DNA of 64,000 bases from Heligmosomoides polygyrus polygyrus (GCA_947396885.1 OX377204.1:6944001-7008000); one strand, 5' to 3'. Shown: positions 13,485 to 24,904, counted from the first letter of the stretch. Program-made: numbers and translations. The notes: generated by a model not told the origin, from the letters alone.

Positions 13485-14984
13485 GTGCGCATCGGGTTGT
13501 GTACTATGTGGAAAATTTCGGACTGCTACGTCCAAGGTGGTGGAGGCCCATTGTGGCCTCCCCTCCCCCCCAACGCGCATCGCGCCGCAATATAATGTAA
13601 TTAACTATAAATGCTGTCCTTGCCGGCGTAATTCCAAAGGGAGACAACCCATAATCACTTATAAATCACTCCTATTTTAAGATAAACACATGCAACAACA
13701 AATAAACGAGCTTATCTTATGCCCTGCCCAAAAAGTAGTGGATTCCGTCGCTGGAATATTGAAAAATTGTTATAAAAGCATGAAGAGGCTCCAGCAGCTC
13801 CGCTCCGCTAATCCCCGTCTAAATTCGAGCGGAACCGGATGCGCGCGTCAGCTCATTCACCGTGGGGCGGTGCGTAGAGGTGGCACGGGAACGCCTGGGG
13901 CGTAATTGATTTGTTCACTTTGTTTGTTGTTTGCGTGTTCTTCTTTTTGTTTTAGCGTTTCCGTTAGTGTTTGGCTTAGATCTGACCTTCCCAGAGGACT
14001 CTGGGGGCCCTCTTGTAACTGGACATGCGTCCGAGGACGTAAGCGGTAAAGCCTAAGTCGAGCTATAAGGTGCCTCCCCTTATGACTGCACCTCCTTGCC
14101 GTATGATTTCAAAGATATCCTCCCTTGACGATATGTATTGTTCTTAGCACAATGCGCTATTACAGGATCAAGGATCATGAGTAACCCTAAAATTTATCAT
14201 GGGTCCCATCATCGCCTTAAAAGCGCCTCTGGAAATCTTACGTGTGTTCTCAAAAAATCCTCAAAAATTCTCATCTCTGCATTGAAGGAGCATTTTTACT
14301 ATAATGAGGAAATCAAAATACCCTCCAAACGGAAACGTTCAACGAGACCTACAACAGAAAAGCAACTTCATAGACGCTTACGAAGTACTAAGATTTCTCC
14401 TTACGTGGAGCAGATATAACTTTATCTTGGTACTCGTCGAAACATCTTTTGCTCGTCCTAATTCACATGCTTCCATAGCATGTCACAGTACCGCAGTTTG
14501 CGTTGTGAAGCACTTGATGTTAGCGTCATGCAGCACGCCCTTCTGCGCCGAATAAACTCGGCCGAACTAGACGGATCTGATGTGCTGGTCTCGCCCTCAA
14601 TATATTACAACAAGTGCTCCGACACGTCTAACGTCGTGTCTCGAACCTGCGCGCTTCGCGCGGCTTTGCAGCATCGCTGACCTAGGGAAGGTAGTTTTTG
14701 TAAAGCTCAAAATTCGCTAACATCTAGGATCTGCTGCGTACTTTACTGGCATCAAGCTGTTCACCACTTCGGTACCTTCATCATAGCTCATTCTTCTAGT
14801 CATATATATCATAGTTTATTATAATTCCTCATTCTTCATAGCGTCCAGCAACGTCATCGCTTTGTGCTGCGCAGTACTTCTGCCCTGACGTTGCTCCTTC
14901 GCATCCGTTCTCATGCTCAACACCGTACATTTCCGAATAACCTTGACACGCCTTCCGAATCCGGACGCCAGGCTTCCTCTCACT
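13485..14984. other. Unassigned DNA
   Basis: Short open frames only (for example 13690-13905 and 14138-14419). No splice context, repeated ends or known motif supports a gene. Confidence 0.45.
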
Positions 14985-15620
14985 CTTTCTTCTTACTTGA
15001 TCTGATCGGTGGTTCGCCTTTACTGGTCTCCCCCACCCCCACATTCCTGGTCCCAACTCCTGGCCCACTTCCTTGTTTCCACTATTGACCCCCTTAATGG
15101 TCTCTTCTTGCTGACTTCTCCGTCCTGGTCCCTCCTCCAGGTTGTTCCTTTCCTTCCTGGTCGCTCACCTGGTTCACCCTAGAGGTCTCCCTAACTTGTC
15201 TTCTCCACCACCCCATAGTGGTCCTCCTTGCTCACGGCAGACGTCGGTGAGGACGCAGAGGAGTATCTCGCGCGGGTAACATTTTCAGTTCAACATGGGA
15301 TAATGCTGAATTCTGAAAGGGGCCGCTCGTCACACGATGTCGCTGACGCTTCTTGTCACTCTAGACGCTTGTTGCGCGACGTACAGGACCCGTCTTTCAG
15401 ATCCAGACGCTCAGAAACGCGCGCAGATGCCGCCGCGTCAAGCAGGAGGAGGTTGTGTTTCCTCTGCTGCAGCAGCACCTCGTGTTGAACGGCAAACATT
15501 GCCCGCGTGAGGTACGCTGCACATGTTGAAAGATGCATTTTGCCCGCGCAGGGTTCGATGAGGCGTATCTCACGCAGGTTTCTAACTTGCTTGAGATACG
15601 CCTCGTCAAACCCCAGGCTA
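14985..15620 (+). repeat. Composite satellite block 1
   Basis: At 14985-15230 the DNA is a pyrimidine-rich array of degenerate TACTGGTCTCC/CCTGGTCCC units (module B). At 15380-15620 it carries words of the other module (CAGATCCAGACGCTCAGAAA, CTGCTGCAGCA, GAGGCGTATCTCAC). The two modules co-occur again at 18090, 32720 and 37860. Confidence 0.6.
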
Positions 15621-15651
15621 ACTCAGTTATATAGTGGTAGATACAATACAT

Positions 15652-15695
15652 ACAGACAATACATACATACATACATACATACATACATACATACA

Positions 15696-15726
<31 letters not shown>
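15652..15726. repeat. (ATAC)n microsatellite
   Basis: About 17 tandem copies of a TACA tetramer. The open frames across it are artefacts. Confidence 0.95.
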
Positions 15727-15727
<1 letters not shown>

Positions 15728-15893
15728 ATGCATATTATGTTACAATATAATACATATGAGGTGTCTACCGTAGCGCGCGCTGCAACAAAAGTGCAAATTG
15801 TTCCTGTGACGCCACGTCCTGCCCCGCTTTCCGCAACCGTATGGGCCTAATCTTTTTTCTGTCATAGGCATATTTTAGTTGATTAAATAGTTA

Positions 15894-16059
15894 GTTAACT
15901 ACGGCATCGGTTGCACGAAAGTCACAACAACAACCATTGCTTTTCTCATTATACACGCTTCAGATCTAGCTCAAATGTTAACTGCGGCATCGGTTGCACG
16001 AAAGTCACAACAACAACCATTGCTTTTCTCATTATACACGCTTCAGATCTAGCTCAAAT
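15894..16059 (+). repeat. 83-bp tandem duplication upstream of the GT11 start
   Basis: A unit beginning GTTAACTACGGCATCGGTTG is present at 15894-15976 and again at 15977-16059 with one visible mismatch near the start. The second copy ends about 40 bp before the GT11-like ATG at 16100. The near identity indicates a recent duplication of the promoter or 5' flank. Confidence 0.9.
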
Positions 16060-16083
16060 GGATTTTCATTGTGAAATAAATGA

Positions 16084-16092
16084 TTTGTTCAG
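16084..16092 (+). promoter_or_regulatory. Candidate trans-splice acceptor of the GT11-like gene
   Basis: The sequence TTTGTTCAG ends 7 nt before the ATG at 16100. Nematode spliced leaders are typically joined at such a site just before the start codon. Inferred from position and consensus only. Confidence 0.5.
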
Positions 16093-16099
16093 GAAATAA

Positions 16100-16779
16100 A
16101 TGCAGCCATTGTGGAAAGCTCTGTTTACGCTCGCTGTTCTGAACTACATATGTGTTCTGTATTGGGCAAATGCGACGTTTCGGTCCTTTTTAGCGCATCC
16201 TAAGGAGAACAAGTACGTTGGGTTCAATTTAAATCCGGGTAGAATGGGTAATCAAGTGAGTTGTTTGCTTTCTTTTAACTGCTTTACCAGATCTATAATC
16301 CTTTCGTGATTTCAACAAAGGTTTTTGCAGCTATATCATCTCGTAACAGGATACGGTATTGCAAGGGCCTTAAATCGTGTTCACTACATTCCTTACAATA
16401 AAAAAATGCTGCCACATGTTCAGTATTACTTTGAAAAATTTAAAAGTATTTTTCCACTCCTACAAGAAACATACGTATTCGGGAAGGTGAGTCCCGTTAG
16501 AAGTACTAATTCAACGACCAAGGTATTCGCTACAACAAATAATCGTGTTATCCTAATAGGAGGGGTCCGCATCTTTACATGTTGACGATCACGGGATTGT
16601 CGTGTGTATGGCTTGTTCAGACAATCGATTTTTGCAGCGTGGAGTCGTTCACTACTTACCGAAAAGCTCAACAAATTGGAAACCAAAAATGTTTCGTGGA
16701 CTACCCCTCTTTTAAACAATTTCTAACGATAAAGTGTATATTACAAAAAACTTTCATACAAAAATTTCAATCGAACTAG
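16100..16779 (+). pseudogene. GT11 (alpha-1,2-fucosyltransferase-like) 5' fragment
   Basis: Exon 1 is 16100-16255 and exon 2 is 16331-16486, joined by a 75-bp intron with a GTGAG donor and TTTTTGCAG acceptor; both exons are in phase 0. The product begins with a short tail and a type II membrane anchor (about residues 8-24). A stem follows, then GFNLNPGRMGNQ at the splice and LYHLVTGYGIARALNR, the N-terminal donor-binding signature of family GT11. A third exon after an acceptor at 16637 reads KCFVDYPSFKQFLTIKC, which fits the family, but only in a frame shifted by one base, and it stops at 16777-16779. The catalytic C-terminal half with the HxRRxD region is absent from the downstream sequence. 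In a live gene the enzyme would work in the Golgi, adding fucose to glycans. I judge this a truncated pseudogene or partial duplicate. Confidence 0.75.
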
Positions 16780-16796
16780 AAAATTAAAATCACAAG

Positions 16797-16885
16797 AGTG
16801 TGACACGACTTCGTATGACACGGTCCCATACGGCTAAGAGGGTGTCACACGACATCGTGTCATACGGCTGTCATCGTGTTAATGT
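16797..16885. repeat. Short repeat with ACACGACATCGTGT palindrome
   Basis: GTGACACGACTTCGTATGAC and GTGTCACACGACATCGTGTC are related units, with CATACGGCT shared between them. This is probably a small foldback directly after the GT11 break point. Confidence 0.5.
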
Positions 16886-17299
16886 GATCGGACGTAAATG
16901 TGTTCACTATGGCTATATATCGAACACAGTCATTTCAAAGAGAAGAACTGCAGTTGAGGAATCTATCAAAAAAAATCTTTAAAAAATCTAAAGGAAAGCA
17001 CTCCACGCTGTCTCTTTGATACCGGTGTCAAAACTGAAAATGAACTGCTTTGCAAAGACGACACACCGACGAAAAAGAACGACAACGAAAGTGCGTTAGC
17101 GACTTAGGTGAGGTTCATTAGTCAGTATTCAAACCTGGTTAGGATTAGAATAGTGTTTGGATCCACGCCATAGGGTATTTATGCTCAGTTGTTTATTCAT
17201 TTACTACGATGCACGCGAAGAAACACGTCACATAAAAAGAAAGAAAAAACTAAAAACTCTATGCGGTTCCAAAAACTTTCTGAAATATCTCATGACGAT
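16886..17299. other. Unassigned DNA
   Basis: Nothing recognisable; no continuation of the GT11 reading frame is seen. Confidence 0.45.
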
Positions 17300-17415
17300 G
17301 TTTTGTTGCGATCAAAACTCTAGTGGCAGGGAGAAATCGAACCCGCACCTCCTGCTGACCGCGTGGGAATGCTCTACGCCATTGCACCACCAGCGCTGTT
17401 TGATTGAACGCAACA
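17300..17415 (-). repeat. tRNA-like family T, single copy
   Basis: Matches the arms of 3628-3899: CGATCAAAACTCTAG, the GAACCCGCACCTCC B-box region, and GAATGCTCTACGCCATTGCA. Diverged and non-functional as a tRNA. Confidence 0.65.
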
Positions 17416-18089
17416 TTTCTGAAATATGATTATAGCCACCGCGTTTCCTAGTTCCTATAAACAAAGAAAGGAAATAATGCGCATTTAGGATGAAACGTAT
17501 TAGCTAGCAGAAAAACACGTCATTATAGGAGCAATAAAAAAAATTAAAAAAGAAAACTGAAGACTGATTAAGCCAGATATTTTACAATTTACCCATTTAC
17601 CGCTCATTACTTTCACTGAGTGGTGCACTAAGAGTCTGGATGGAAAATATAATGCTTTGCTTACGCACTGTCAAGCAAATGAAGAGCTTATCTGTCACCC
17701 CGACCGGGAGGTCGTCCTCCTGTCAGCAGCCCTTCAGAGGGAATGTCTGCCCTCCCCTTCCTTCCCTTATTCCTAACCCTTTGCCGTATACCATATAATG
17801 TATGTCAGTCTATAATAAAGGTGACATACCATCCACTGTGTAGTAGAACCAAGGAAATGAACTCTAAGATTCATCGGGTAAGGACTGATCACCTTTAACC
17901 TGATATATCTCACTGCATTGTTAATGAACAGATCATTTTTAGAATGATACCAACGAGACAAATGTGCCTTTTCTTGGAAAAAACTGCTGCCAATATGAAG
18001 ATCCCCGCAGGTATTCCATTTTTTCGGGCGAACAAATCTATCTACACCTATATAATTGAGTTAGCCGTCGAAGACGTCTAAGTGATTTA
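17416..18089. other. Unassigned DNA
   Basis: A CCTCCTGTCAGCAGCCC-type patch at 17700-17760; otherwise no recognisable feature. Confidence 0.4.
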
Positions 18090-18840
18090 CCCGCCTCACT
18101 AAATGCCGTATCTCGCGCGGGCAAATTTTTCCATTAAACGGATGCGATACTGCTGCAGCAAGGGAAGCACAGGCTCATCCTCTTTGACACAGCGACAACT
18201 GCGTACATTTCTGAGCATCGGGATTCAAAAGACCCCTGCGTCTACCGTGAGCGTTGAATCACCAGTAAGGATACAACCACCAGTACAGTAAGAGGGATAT
18301 GAGGACCAGTAGAGGACCAGGAAGGTGGGATCAGGACGGGGGATCAGAAATAAGAGACTTGTGAGGTAGTGGATAAGGAGAACAAGGAAGCGAGCCAGGA
18401 GGGGAGAGGCAATAAAGAAGACCAGTGGGATGTTGCTAATAAGGGAGAGCAGCAAGACTTTCCAGTAAGAGGGACCACTACGATGTGACCAGTAAGGGAG
18501 ACCAGACGTGCTGATTTAAAGTATGTGACACCGATATCGCGCAATGAACGCCTGGAAAAGCTGTGTCGTAGACGTCGTGCTAAGGGTAGAGAGGACTACT
18601 GAAGGGGAAGGGCAGTAAGTGGGATCTCGAGAGAGGACCAGGAGAGAGACCAGAAGGAAGGGACCTGGAGGTGGGATCAGGTCGGGAGATCCGTAAAACG
18701 GGGACCAGTTAGAGAAAAGGGCAATAAGGAGAACATAGGGGAGGGAAGGTGGACCAGCAAGGGAAACCAGTAAAAGGATACCAATGAGGGAACAGTGGAA
18801 CGAGTATCTGGAACCAAAAGACCGTCAGCGATGTTCTGAA
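18090..18840 (-). repeat. Composite satellite block 2
   Basis: At 18090-18260 words of module A appear (GTATCTCGCGCGGGCAAATT, CTGCTGCAGCA, TTTCTGAGCATCGGGATTCA). At 18290-18800 degenerate GGACCAGTAAGAGGGACCA units follow, the reverse complement of module B at 14985 and 32888. Confidence 0.6.
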
Positions 18841-19231
18841 AGAATGCTGTTGAGTGTGAAGACGGCTGTGGAAAACGGAGCATCACAAACCAATGACGTT
18901 ACTTGGCAGTCCGGAGAGAATGCCTATGATGAACATATCTAAACGTTAGATAACGATAATTTTTACAAAAACTGGTTTCAAATTGCGTTGCGGCAAATTG
19001 CGGCAATTTTTTAGTGATGCTCCAAGAACGCACGAAGTGGGCGAGGGCGAGACACGCTGTTACGCGTGTCAGAGCACCTACACCTAGAAATAGGAAAAAG
19101 GAAAGACCCTTTAAGAAATTTCAAACAATGATCTATTAGGCCGTTGCATATGAAATTTTAAACTTTGATCGAAAAATTTGACAGATCACAACTTTGCTTG
19201 GTAGCAATTTTATTAATCGAAATAGTCAAGG

Positions 19232-19530
19232 TTGTCGACCCGTTGGGACGGCCGGTGAACACGTTGGCTTAGAAGACGGTTTATTTCCGGCCGCTCGGGG
19301 CCAAGACAGACGTTGAATGAATGACTCATTACCGGGGACACACCTTATATAGCGCTCGAGTTACGGAGGCGCGGGAAACCTTCGCGCGGGGATGTCTAGC
19401 ATACGAAATTCGAAAGTACGACAGGCAACGGGCAGCGGCGATCAATACTACGCCTGGAACGTCACTACTACAACACCATTTACACAGAACTAAACACAAT
19501 CACAACACGATCCCTTCTTGACAAAGTAAG
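19232..19530. repeat. Possible solo LTR
   Basis: Between two mariner-derived stretches there is a block with a TTTATT (AATAAA on minus), a CTTATATAG box and CACAACACGATCCC. The layout resembles the BEL/Pao LTR at 26003, but there is no sequence match. Termini and target duplication are not convincing. Confidence 0.3.
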
Positions 19531-19650
19531 CACAGCTGCAATTAATACACTTTTTCCAACGCGATCATAGCTCAGACGTTCAATCTTTGTAAAAATCAGA
19601 ACTACGAGAATTAGTAAAAAGAGAAATCGTTTTTCAACTTGGTAGCTGAA

Positions 19651-20537
19651 TTAGTTATCCTTCACATGACTATCTAAATACCTGAAAAAATTATAATCGA
19701 TAGGAGAAAGCTCTGATGAATATGCTGGATGTGTCAGAGTTTGGTATCCCTATTCATCAGAGGCCGGATTCATCAACAATTAACCCGTAGGTATGCGGGT
19801 GATAAGGGGTAGAGATAAGATAAGAGTCAGGCAGAGATAACCCAAGAGTCAGAGACGCAGGCTTCATTGTGGGTATCTCTACCCCTTATACCCGCGGGTT
19901 AGTCGTTGATGAATCCGGCCCCTGGTTTCTGGACAACAATTTTTGAAACGTGCGAACGCGCGTTGTCATGCAGTAGGGTTGAGCCTCCGGCTGTTTTTCA
20001 AACAACTTCTGGCGCATCATTTTAATTTCAGCACAGTACTTCTCCGCTGTGATAGCCTCCCACCCTTCATAAACCGGCAATGGACTATACCAGCCGTTGT
20101 CTGCTATATGGTCACCCTAGTCTTCTTTGAAAAGAGACATGGCTTCGGCAACTCCTTGCGATTCTCATTTTTGCCCAGCGATTGTGTAGAGCGACGACGA
20201 TTGTCATAAAGAATCCGTTTTTCGTGTCGGGTCACGATCCTGTCCCAGAAAGGCTTCCTTAATTGTGCAGCTTCAACGAAACACATGTGTCGTGACGCTT
20301 CAGCATGTGCCAGGCGGTCAGTGTGCGCGAGATCCATCTGTCCGATTTATTTACTTTCCCGATCGCATTCAAGTGGCGACTGATGGTGGCGCCGTCAACG
20401 CCGAAATGCTCTGCTGGCTCTCTCACAGTTCGATGCGGATCCGGGGGCCATAAGGCCATTTCCCATTCGCCTAGAAAGCCTTCAACGGAGATTAGTTTTT
20501 GAAGCTCACAACTTCTCTCTTCTTGAAACCTCGGCAT
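19651..20537 (-). pseudogene. Mariner transposase relic (family 2)
   Basis: On minus, N-terminal helix-turn-helix residues are seen (DPHRTVREPAEHFGVDGATI, SRHLNAIGKVNKSDRW). The first catalytic block follows as RIVTRHEKRILYDNRRRS, where the usual CDEKW aspartate is His. Then come ITAEKYC and LLHDNARSHVSKIVVQKPG in a shifted frame. Right after that, a MITE is inserted. Beyond it the frame resumes with YQTLTHPAYSSELSPIDYNF and stops at 19651-19653. Frameshifts, a lost catalytic residue and the insertion make it dead. Confidence 0.85.
19762..19921. mobile_element. MITE nested in the mariner transposase
   Basis: 160 bp with long inverted ends: GGCCGGATTCATCAACAATT at the left and TCGTTGATGAATCCGGCC at the right. 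Inside, ACCCGTAGGTATGCGGGT/GGTAGAGATA and their complements continue the stem. Mariner coding sequence flanks both sides, proving it inserted later. Confidence 0.8.
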
Positions 20538-20539
20538 TG

Positions 20540-20734
20540 TAAGTTATTTCTGTTAGTATATTTGTGCCACACGAGTCATATGTTCGCCTCTACTGGTCAC
20601 AGTGCGAACATATGCCCTCAACGGTGGACATTGGCCTCTGAAGACGAAGAAACGTCGAAACGTCAGGCCCTGCTGAATAAATTTGTCCACCTAAAAAACC
20701 TTGTGTGGCACAAATATACTAACAGAAATAGTTA
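20540..20734. repeat. Nested inverted-repeat element
   Basis: The outer arms 20540-20575 and 20701-20734 pair over about 30 bp (TTTCTGTTAGTATATTTGTG and complement). Inside are two further hairpins: CATATGTTCGC (20578-20588) with GCGAACATATG (20602-20612), and GGTGGAC (20622-20628) with GTCCACC (20685-20691). The second contains a GGCCT/AGGCC stem around CTGAAGACGAAGAAACGTCG. The predicted shape is a three-way junction. Identity of the element is unknown. Confidence 0.7.
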
Positions 20735-21614
20735 TGTGAAGGTTGTGCAGATTCACGTAGTGCGAAAATCTGCCCCAGCTTTTGAATCGGAGAGCCCAGT
20801 GGCTTTCACAGCTGAGAAATACTCGACGTTTGTCTCCGACATTGGTATTTTAGACTTACTGGCGAGTTCGGACCGTGCGTATAACGTTTACCTTGCGTTT
20901 TCAGGTATCTTAACAGCACCGCCAAATACCTACATTTGGATTTTCGATTGGGGGCACATCCTCGGTACTTTGAAGACTATCTTGATGATGTCCGCAAACT
21001 CTTGCATTTTTCCTCGAAAGTCCGCAGAGAGGGAAACTACATCATTGACAGCTTGCATTTGTACGATGCAATTTAGTTTTCAATATTCTTAATAGACCAA
21101 TCCTTCACCAAGCACCAATTTCTACAGGTCCAGAAACAACACTATGTGTATACATACTCGGAGAACAGATTTTGTCCCAAGAAAGATTGAAAGCAATCTC
21201 AAACAAACAGTAACAGCGACTAACAGCATTGCTAAACGCCTGGTTTGTTGTATGTTATTTTGTTAACTACTTCACTCTATCAAAGAATCATTTTCAGCGG
21301 TTGAAATGTCTGCTGATCTTTGGCGACGACCAATCCTTCATGCGCAAATTGTCACGCGTAATCGTTGACACCGGGGAATGGGAGAAAGACGTCTGCAATT
21401 TTTTTCACTTGCTTTATGTTATCTTTATATATTTATCTATTTGATATATTATTTATTTGTCTTTATCTTCCTCTTTGTATTTATCTTTGCACACATATAA
21501 AAGTATAGTATTCAAGTATATTTGTATACATGTATATTTGTATGTATATTTCTATGTATGTCATTTTCACGAACTGGCCACTTTTCAAGTTAAATTGGAC
21601 ACGCTATGCTAGGC
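20735..21614. other. Unassigned DNA
   Basis: A plus frame continues to 21092 without known motifs. From 21440 to 21560 the DNA is TATTTGTAT/TATTTATCT-rich. No supported gene. Confidence 0.4.
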
Positions 21615-21617
21615 TAA

Positions 21618-22425
21618 GGAGCTCAGCACACTTTTGCGGCGTTGCCGCAGCCCTATCCTTCAGCACAGGGCAAGGATGCAGAAGCCGCCAGCAACGGCAA
21701 CCGGCGCCGTCCCGCACCAGCACAGTTTTGCGGCACTGCCGTAGCGAGGCAATAATGTTTCATATCATTGTTGCCATCGGTGCGGCAATGCCGCAGGTAG
21801 AGACTGTCTGCGCTCTAGCCGATCACGCTGGGAAACTGAAATGAAAACATATGCGTCCTTAAAGTTAACTGATCGATAAGCCAGTCAGCTGTTAATTTTC
21901 GACGATCCGGACGACGTCTGTGGTAGTATTTTGTTGTTCTTGTGCTGGTGTTAGCTATTTCGCTTGTATACAACCGTTTTGATAGGTTTGGTGTGATAGG
22001 TTACCTATAGCGTAAGCTGTTGTTCCGTCAGGTGCCCAAAATCAATTCACAAGTATATCGCTCGAAGTTTTGCCGCGGGATTATTGTTTGGTAGTGATAT
22101 TATTTCTTTGTTCTTCCATTTTAGGAAATCAATGAGCTACATCATCTCAAGAACCTCCTATGCTACTACTCTACTGAAGGGGATGGATGAAATGGAGAGT
22201 TCCAGTTGATTTCTTGATTCGGGCGGGCGTCGCTCATCGAAGCGCGGTTTCCTTCGGAGCGAGTAGGTCTCAACTGGAGTGCGCTGCGACGGCACCGTGC
22301 TCCGAGGTTGCGGCAACGTCGGAGCACGGCGCCATCGCAGTGGGGAGGAGCGCCGCAACCTGAAGGCTCCGCCCCACTTTTGCCGGCTGCCGGCTGCGGC
22401 AACGCCGCAAAAGTGTGCGGAGCCC
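21618..22425. mobile_element. Foldback/PIF-Harbinger-like non-autonomous element
   Basis: The ends GGAGCTCAGCACACTTTTGC (21618) and GCAAAAGTGTGCGGAGCCC (to 22425) are inverted and continue into CGGCGTTGCCGCAGCC on both sides. The flanks are TAA and TTA. TTTTGCGGCRNTGCCG words recur inside (21720-21800). No transposase frame is present. Confidence 0.65.
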
Positions 22426-23427
22426 TTAAGACTTTAGAAATCAAAGCTGACTCTTCCTTATCGAAATAAGCTTATTGTACATTAAAGACTCTCGTTTCTT
22501 GTTTAAAGCTTGTGTTAAAGAGCAGGAAAGCGGTCATTTTTTACTCCCAAAAAAATTGCGATTGCGCCATACCCTAGCCGCCGATTAAGACGCGATTTTT
22601 ATTCGAGTGATATCAGAGGTCGTGTGGAATAATGGTAAAAAATACACATATCTCTTACAAGGCTTTGTTTTTTAGTTTCGTCCACATTTACACATATATA
22701 GTATATGCTAGTATTCATCGAACTCCGAATTGGCAAGTTCAGTACCCTATGAAAGCAATACCGAAAGGAATACGATCGAAGTCCCGGATGCTTTCCTCTC
22801 TCAAAATGATTTCCTGCTCGAAAATGATTTCTTCGCTCAATCGGAATCAGGCCATAGCTATACTGAACACAAAGCCTCGCACTTCTGATGGTTCTCCTAA
22901 ACTGATGTTGCCTAAACATTTTTTAAGTAATTGGCATTTTTTACTATATTCGGTCACATGTTTTATATGATGTATATTCTAGTATTTTGAACTGGAACTC
23001 TGAACACCTATGAAGCATATATGTTCAGAGTCTAGTGCATGCACTCACACTTTAATGCATGCATAGTGAAATCGCATACACTGATCTACTCACAGTTTTA
23101 CTTGTGTTATTACTAGTGTTGCGAAATACGACCTTGATGTTACGGTGCCTTGATGCATTTTGAATTGATAAATATCCTCACTGCTAATGCTTTATGTAAG
23201 CACCGTTAGCCCTATCAATCATATAAACACCGCCACCAGCTTCTCGAGTGCATGGCTGTCTTTCAATGCGCAACACGATTGCTGAACAAAATGTAATTTA
23301 TTATTAATTCTCAAAAATAAAATTGTTATAAAATTATTCCATTTATTGGGGAGATGAAGTAAAAGATTTCAAAGAAAGTTATACAAATTTTTCTTTTAAC
23401 AGAAATTTTTTCTAACCAGATGTATCG
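22426..23427. other. Unassigned DNA
   Basis: Open frames over 22690-22970 (one of 112 residues, a second frame of about 58 acidic residues ending at 22887) have no motif and no convincing splice sites. AT-rich DNA follows. Confidence 0.4.
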
Positions 23428-24660
23428 AACCGTCAGCGCGCAACCACGTGCATACGTGCATATGTGAGACGTGACGAAAGGCTCTGGGGCAAGCGAATCG
23501 GTGGCTCAGCAGGGTGCGACGCTGCTTCACAGGTGCTAGGCCAAATGCTCGAGTCCCGTGCTATGCCCTATTTTTGCATTTTTCATGACCGCTGCCTCAC
23601 TTATCAATCTGCTTCCTACACATCTCCTACACATTTGTTTCAGACTAAATTGTCAAAAAGTTCAGATTCGCAATCAACACTCCAAATAACCATTATACAT
23701 AAAGCTTGAATGAAAACGGTGACCAGACCTTACCATTGATCACCCATACCTACTGGAACTTACCGAACACTAGCGTTATATCAAAACGATGTCAGATTCG
23801 TGATCTACATACCAAATAACCCCCACATACAAAGGGTCGACGAAATCGGTGATTATGACCACGACAGCCCTAGTCACCCGTGCCTGATGTGACCTACCGT
23901 AAATTTCTGAAACAGATGTCAAACTCGTGATCAGCACCCCAAATAACCCCATGGGCGGCGAGGTTTGAGCGAAAAATTTTTTCGACCTCTCCCCGACCTC
24001 TGGAGTCGTGAAAGTACAATAGTGCCTTAATAGCGGTTTAAATCAGATTACTTCCTGCGCATATCCTTTACATTTATTTCACCCTAAATTGTACATTAAG
24101 GGTTTACATGAGCTGTGCTTCACTCAAATTTTCCACTTTTGTTTTATACAAGGTTTGTGTTTTTCAGCGAATGTTAAACTCCTCAAAGCCACCACAAAGC
24201 TGGTACGGGTGACTAGGGCTGTTAAAGTCATTATCACCAATTTCGCCCATACTTCTCCAATGAGAGTTACTTGGGAGTGCTGATCACGAATCTGACATCC
24301 GATTTTGGTATTACGCTGGAGTATGTTAAGTTACAGTAGGTATGGGTGACCAATGGTAAGGTCATGGTCACCGTTTTCGTCCAACTTTGTCTACAGGGGT
24401 TACCTGGGGTATTGATCGCGAATCTGACTCTCTTGACAAATTAGAAGGAAATAAATGTGTAGGAGATGTGTAGGAAGCAGTAAAAGAGGCAGCGGTCATA
24501 AAAAAATGCAAAAACAGTGCATAGTACGGAGTCCAACAACTGGCCTAGCACATGTAAAGCAGCGTCACACCCCGTTGAGCCAACGATTCGCTTGCCGCAG
24601 AACCTTTCGCCACGTAACAAACGTCAGCGCGCACACATATGCACGTGGGCACGCGCTCCA
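23428..24660. repeat. Foldback element E3 with convergent tRNA-like arms and four core blocks
   Basis: The arms 23428-23656 and about 24430-24660 are inverted copies (for example CTTCCTACACATCTCCTACA and complement). The left arm has A box GGTGGCTCAGCAGGG (23500-23514) and B box-like ATGCTCGAGTCCC (23545-23557) on plus; the right arm has them on minus. The core block occurs at 23783-23825 and 23910-23950 (minus sense) and at 24262-24307 and 24361-24428 (plus sense), arranged symmetrically about the centre. Confidence 0.85.
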
Positions 24661-24763
24661 GTAGCACTTTTGGTTCAAAGACTCTACTATATGAAGGGTG
24701 GAGATCCTCGCAGTACTATCCTTCTACGCCTGAGACCCTTCCCTGGCAAAGCTAGCTTAGTAG

Positions 24764-24847
24764 AGTGTCCAGTTTGATATGAAAGGTGTCCAAATTGATT
24801 GAGAACTGTCCGATTTGATGTTAACAGTGTTCAGTTCGACGTGGAAG
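24764..24847 (+). repeat. Four degenerate 21-bp tandem units
   Basis: Units start GTGTCCAGTTTGATATGAAAG, GTGTCCAAATTGATTGAGA, CTGTCCGATTTGATGTTAAC and GTGTTCAGTTCGACGTGG. They end 7-8 bp before a TATA box, suggesting a cluster of binding sites or simply a minisatellite. Confidence 0.65.
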
Positions 24848-24854
24848 TGAAGTA

Positions 24855-24860
24855 TATAAA
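24855..24860 (+). promoter_or_regulatory. TATA box candidate
   Basis: TATAAA within AGTATATAAAGG, 45 bp before a splice acceptor at 24904 and downstream of four tandem units. Functional status is inferred. Confidence 0.35.
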
Positions 24861-24904
24861 GGCTCCATGCAAAAAGCCACATTGTTGAATTCTGCTGTTT
24901 TCAG

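Larger units (their letters stand above)
19136..20539 (-). mobile_element. Degenerate mariner (family 2) with nested insertions
   Basis: A terminus TTAGGCCGTTGCATATGAAA follows a TA at 19134-19135. The same terminus, inverted, is at 41979. The transposase runs on minus from 20537. A MITE (19762-19921) interrupts it, and an LTR-like block (19232-19530) separates the coding part from the terminus. The right terminus is not identified. Confidence 0.75.

Noticed and set aside
15397..15728. Frames with repeated MYVC or YIHT units
   Set aside because: Produced by the (ATAC)n microsatellite.
20637..20669. Active hammerhead ribozyme
   Set aside because: Core-like words occur in order, but stem II would consume core residues and stem III has no room for a loop.
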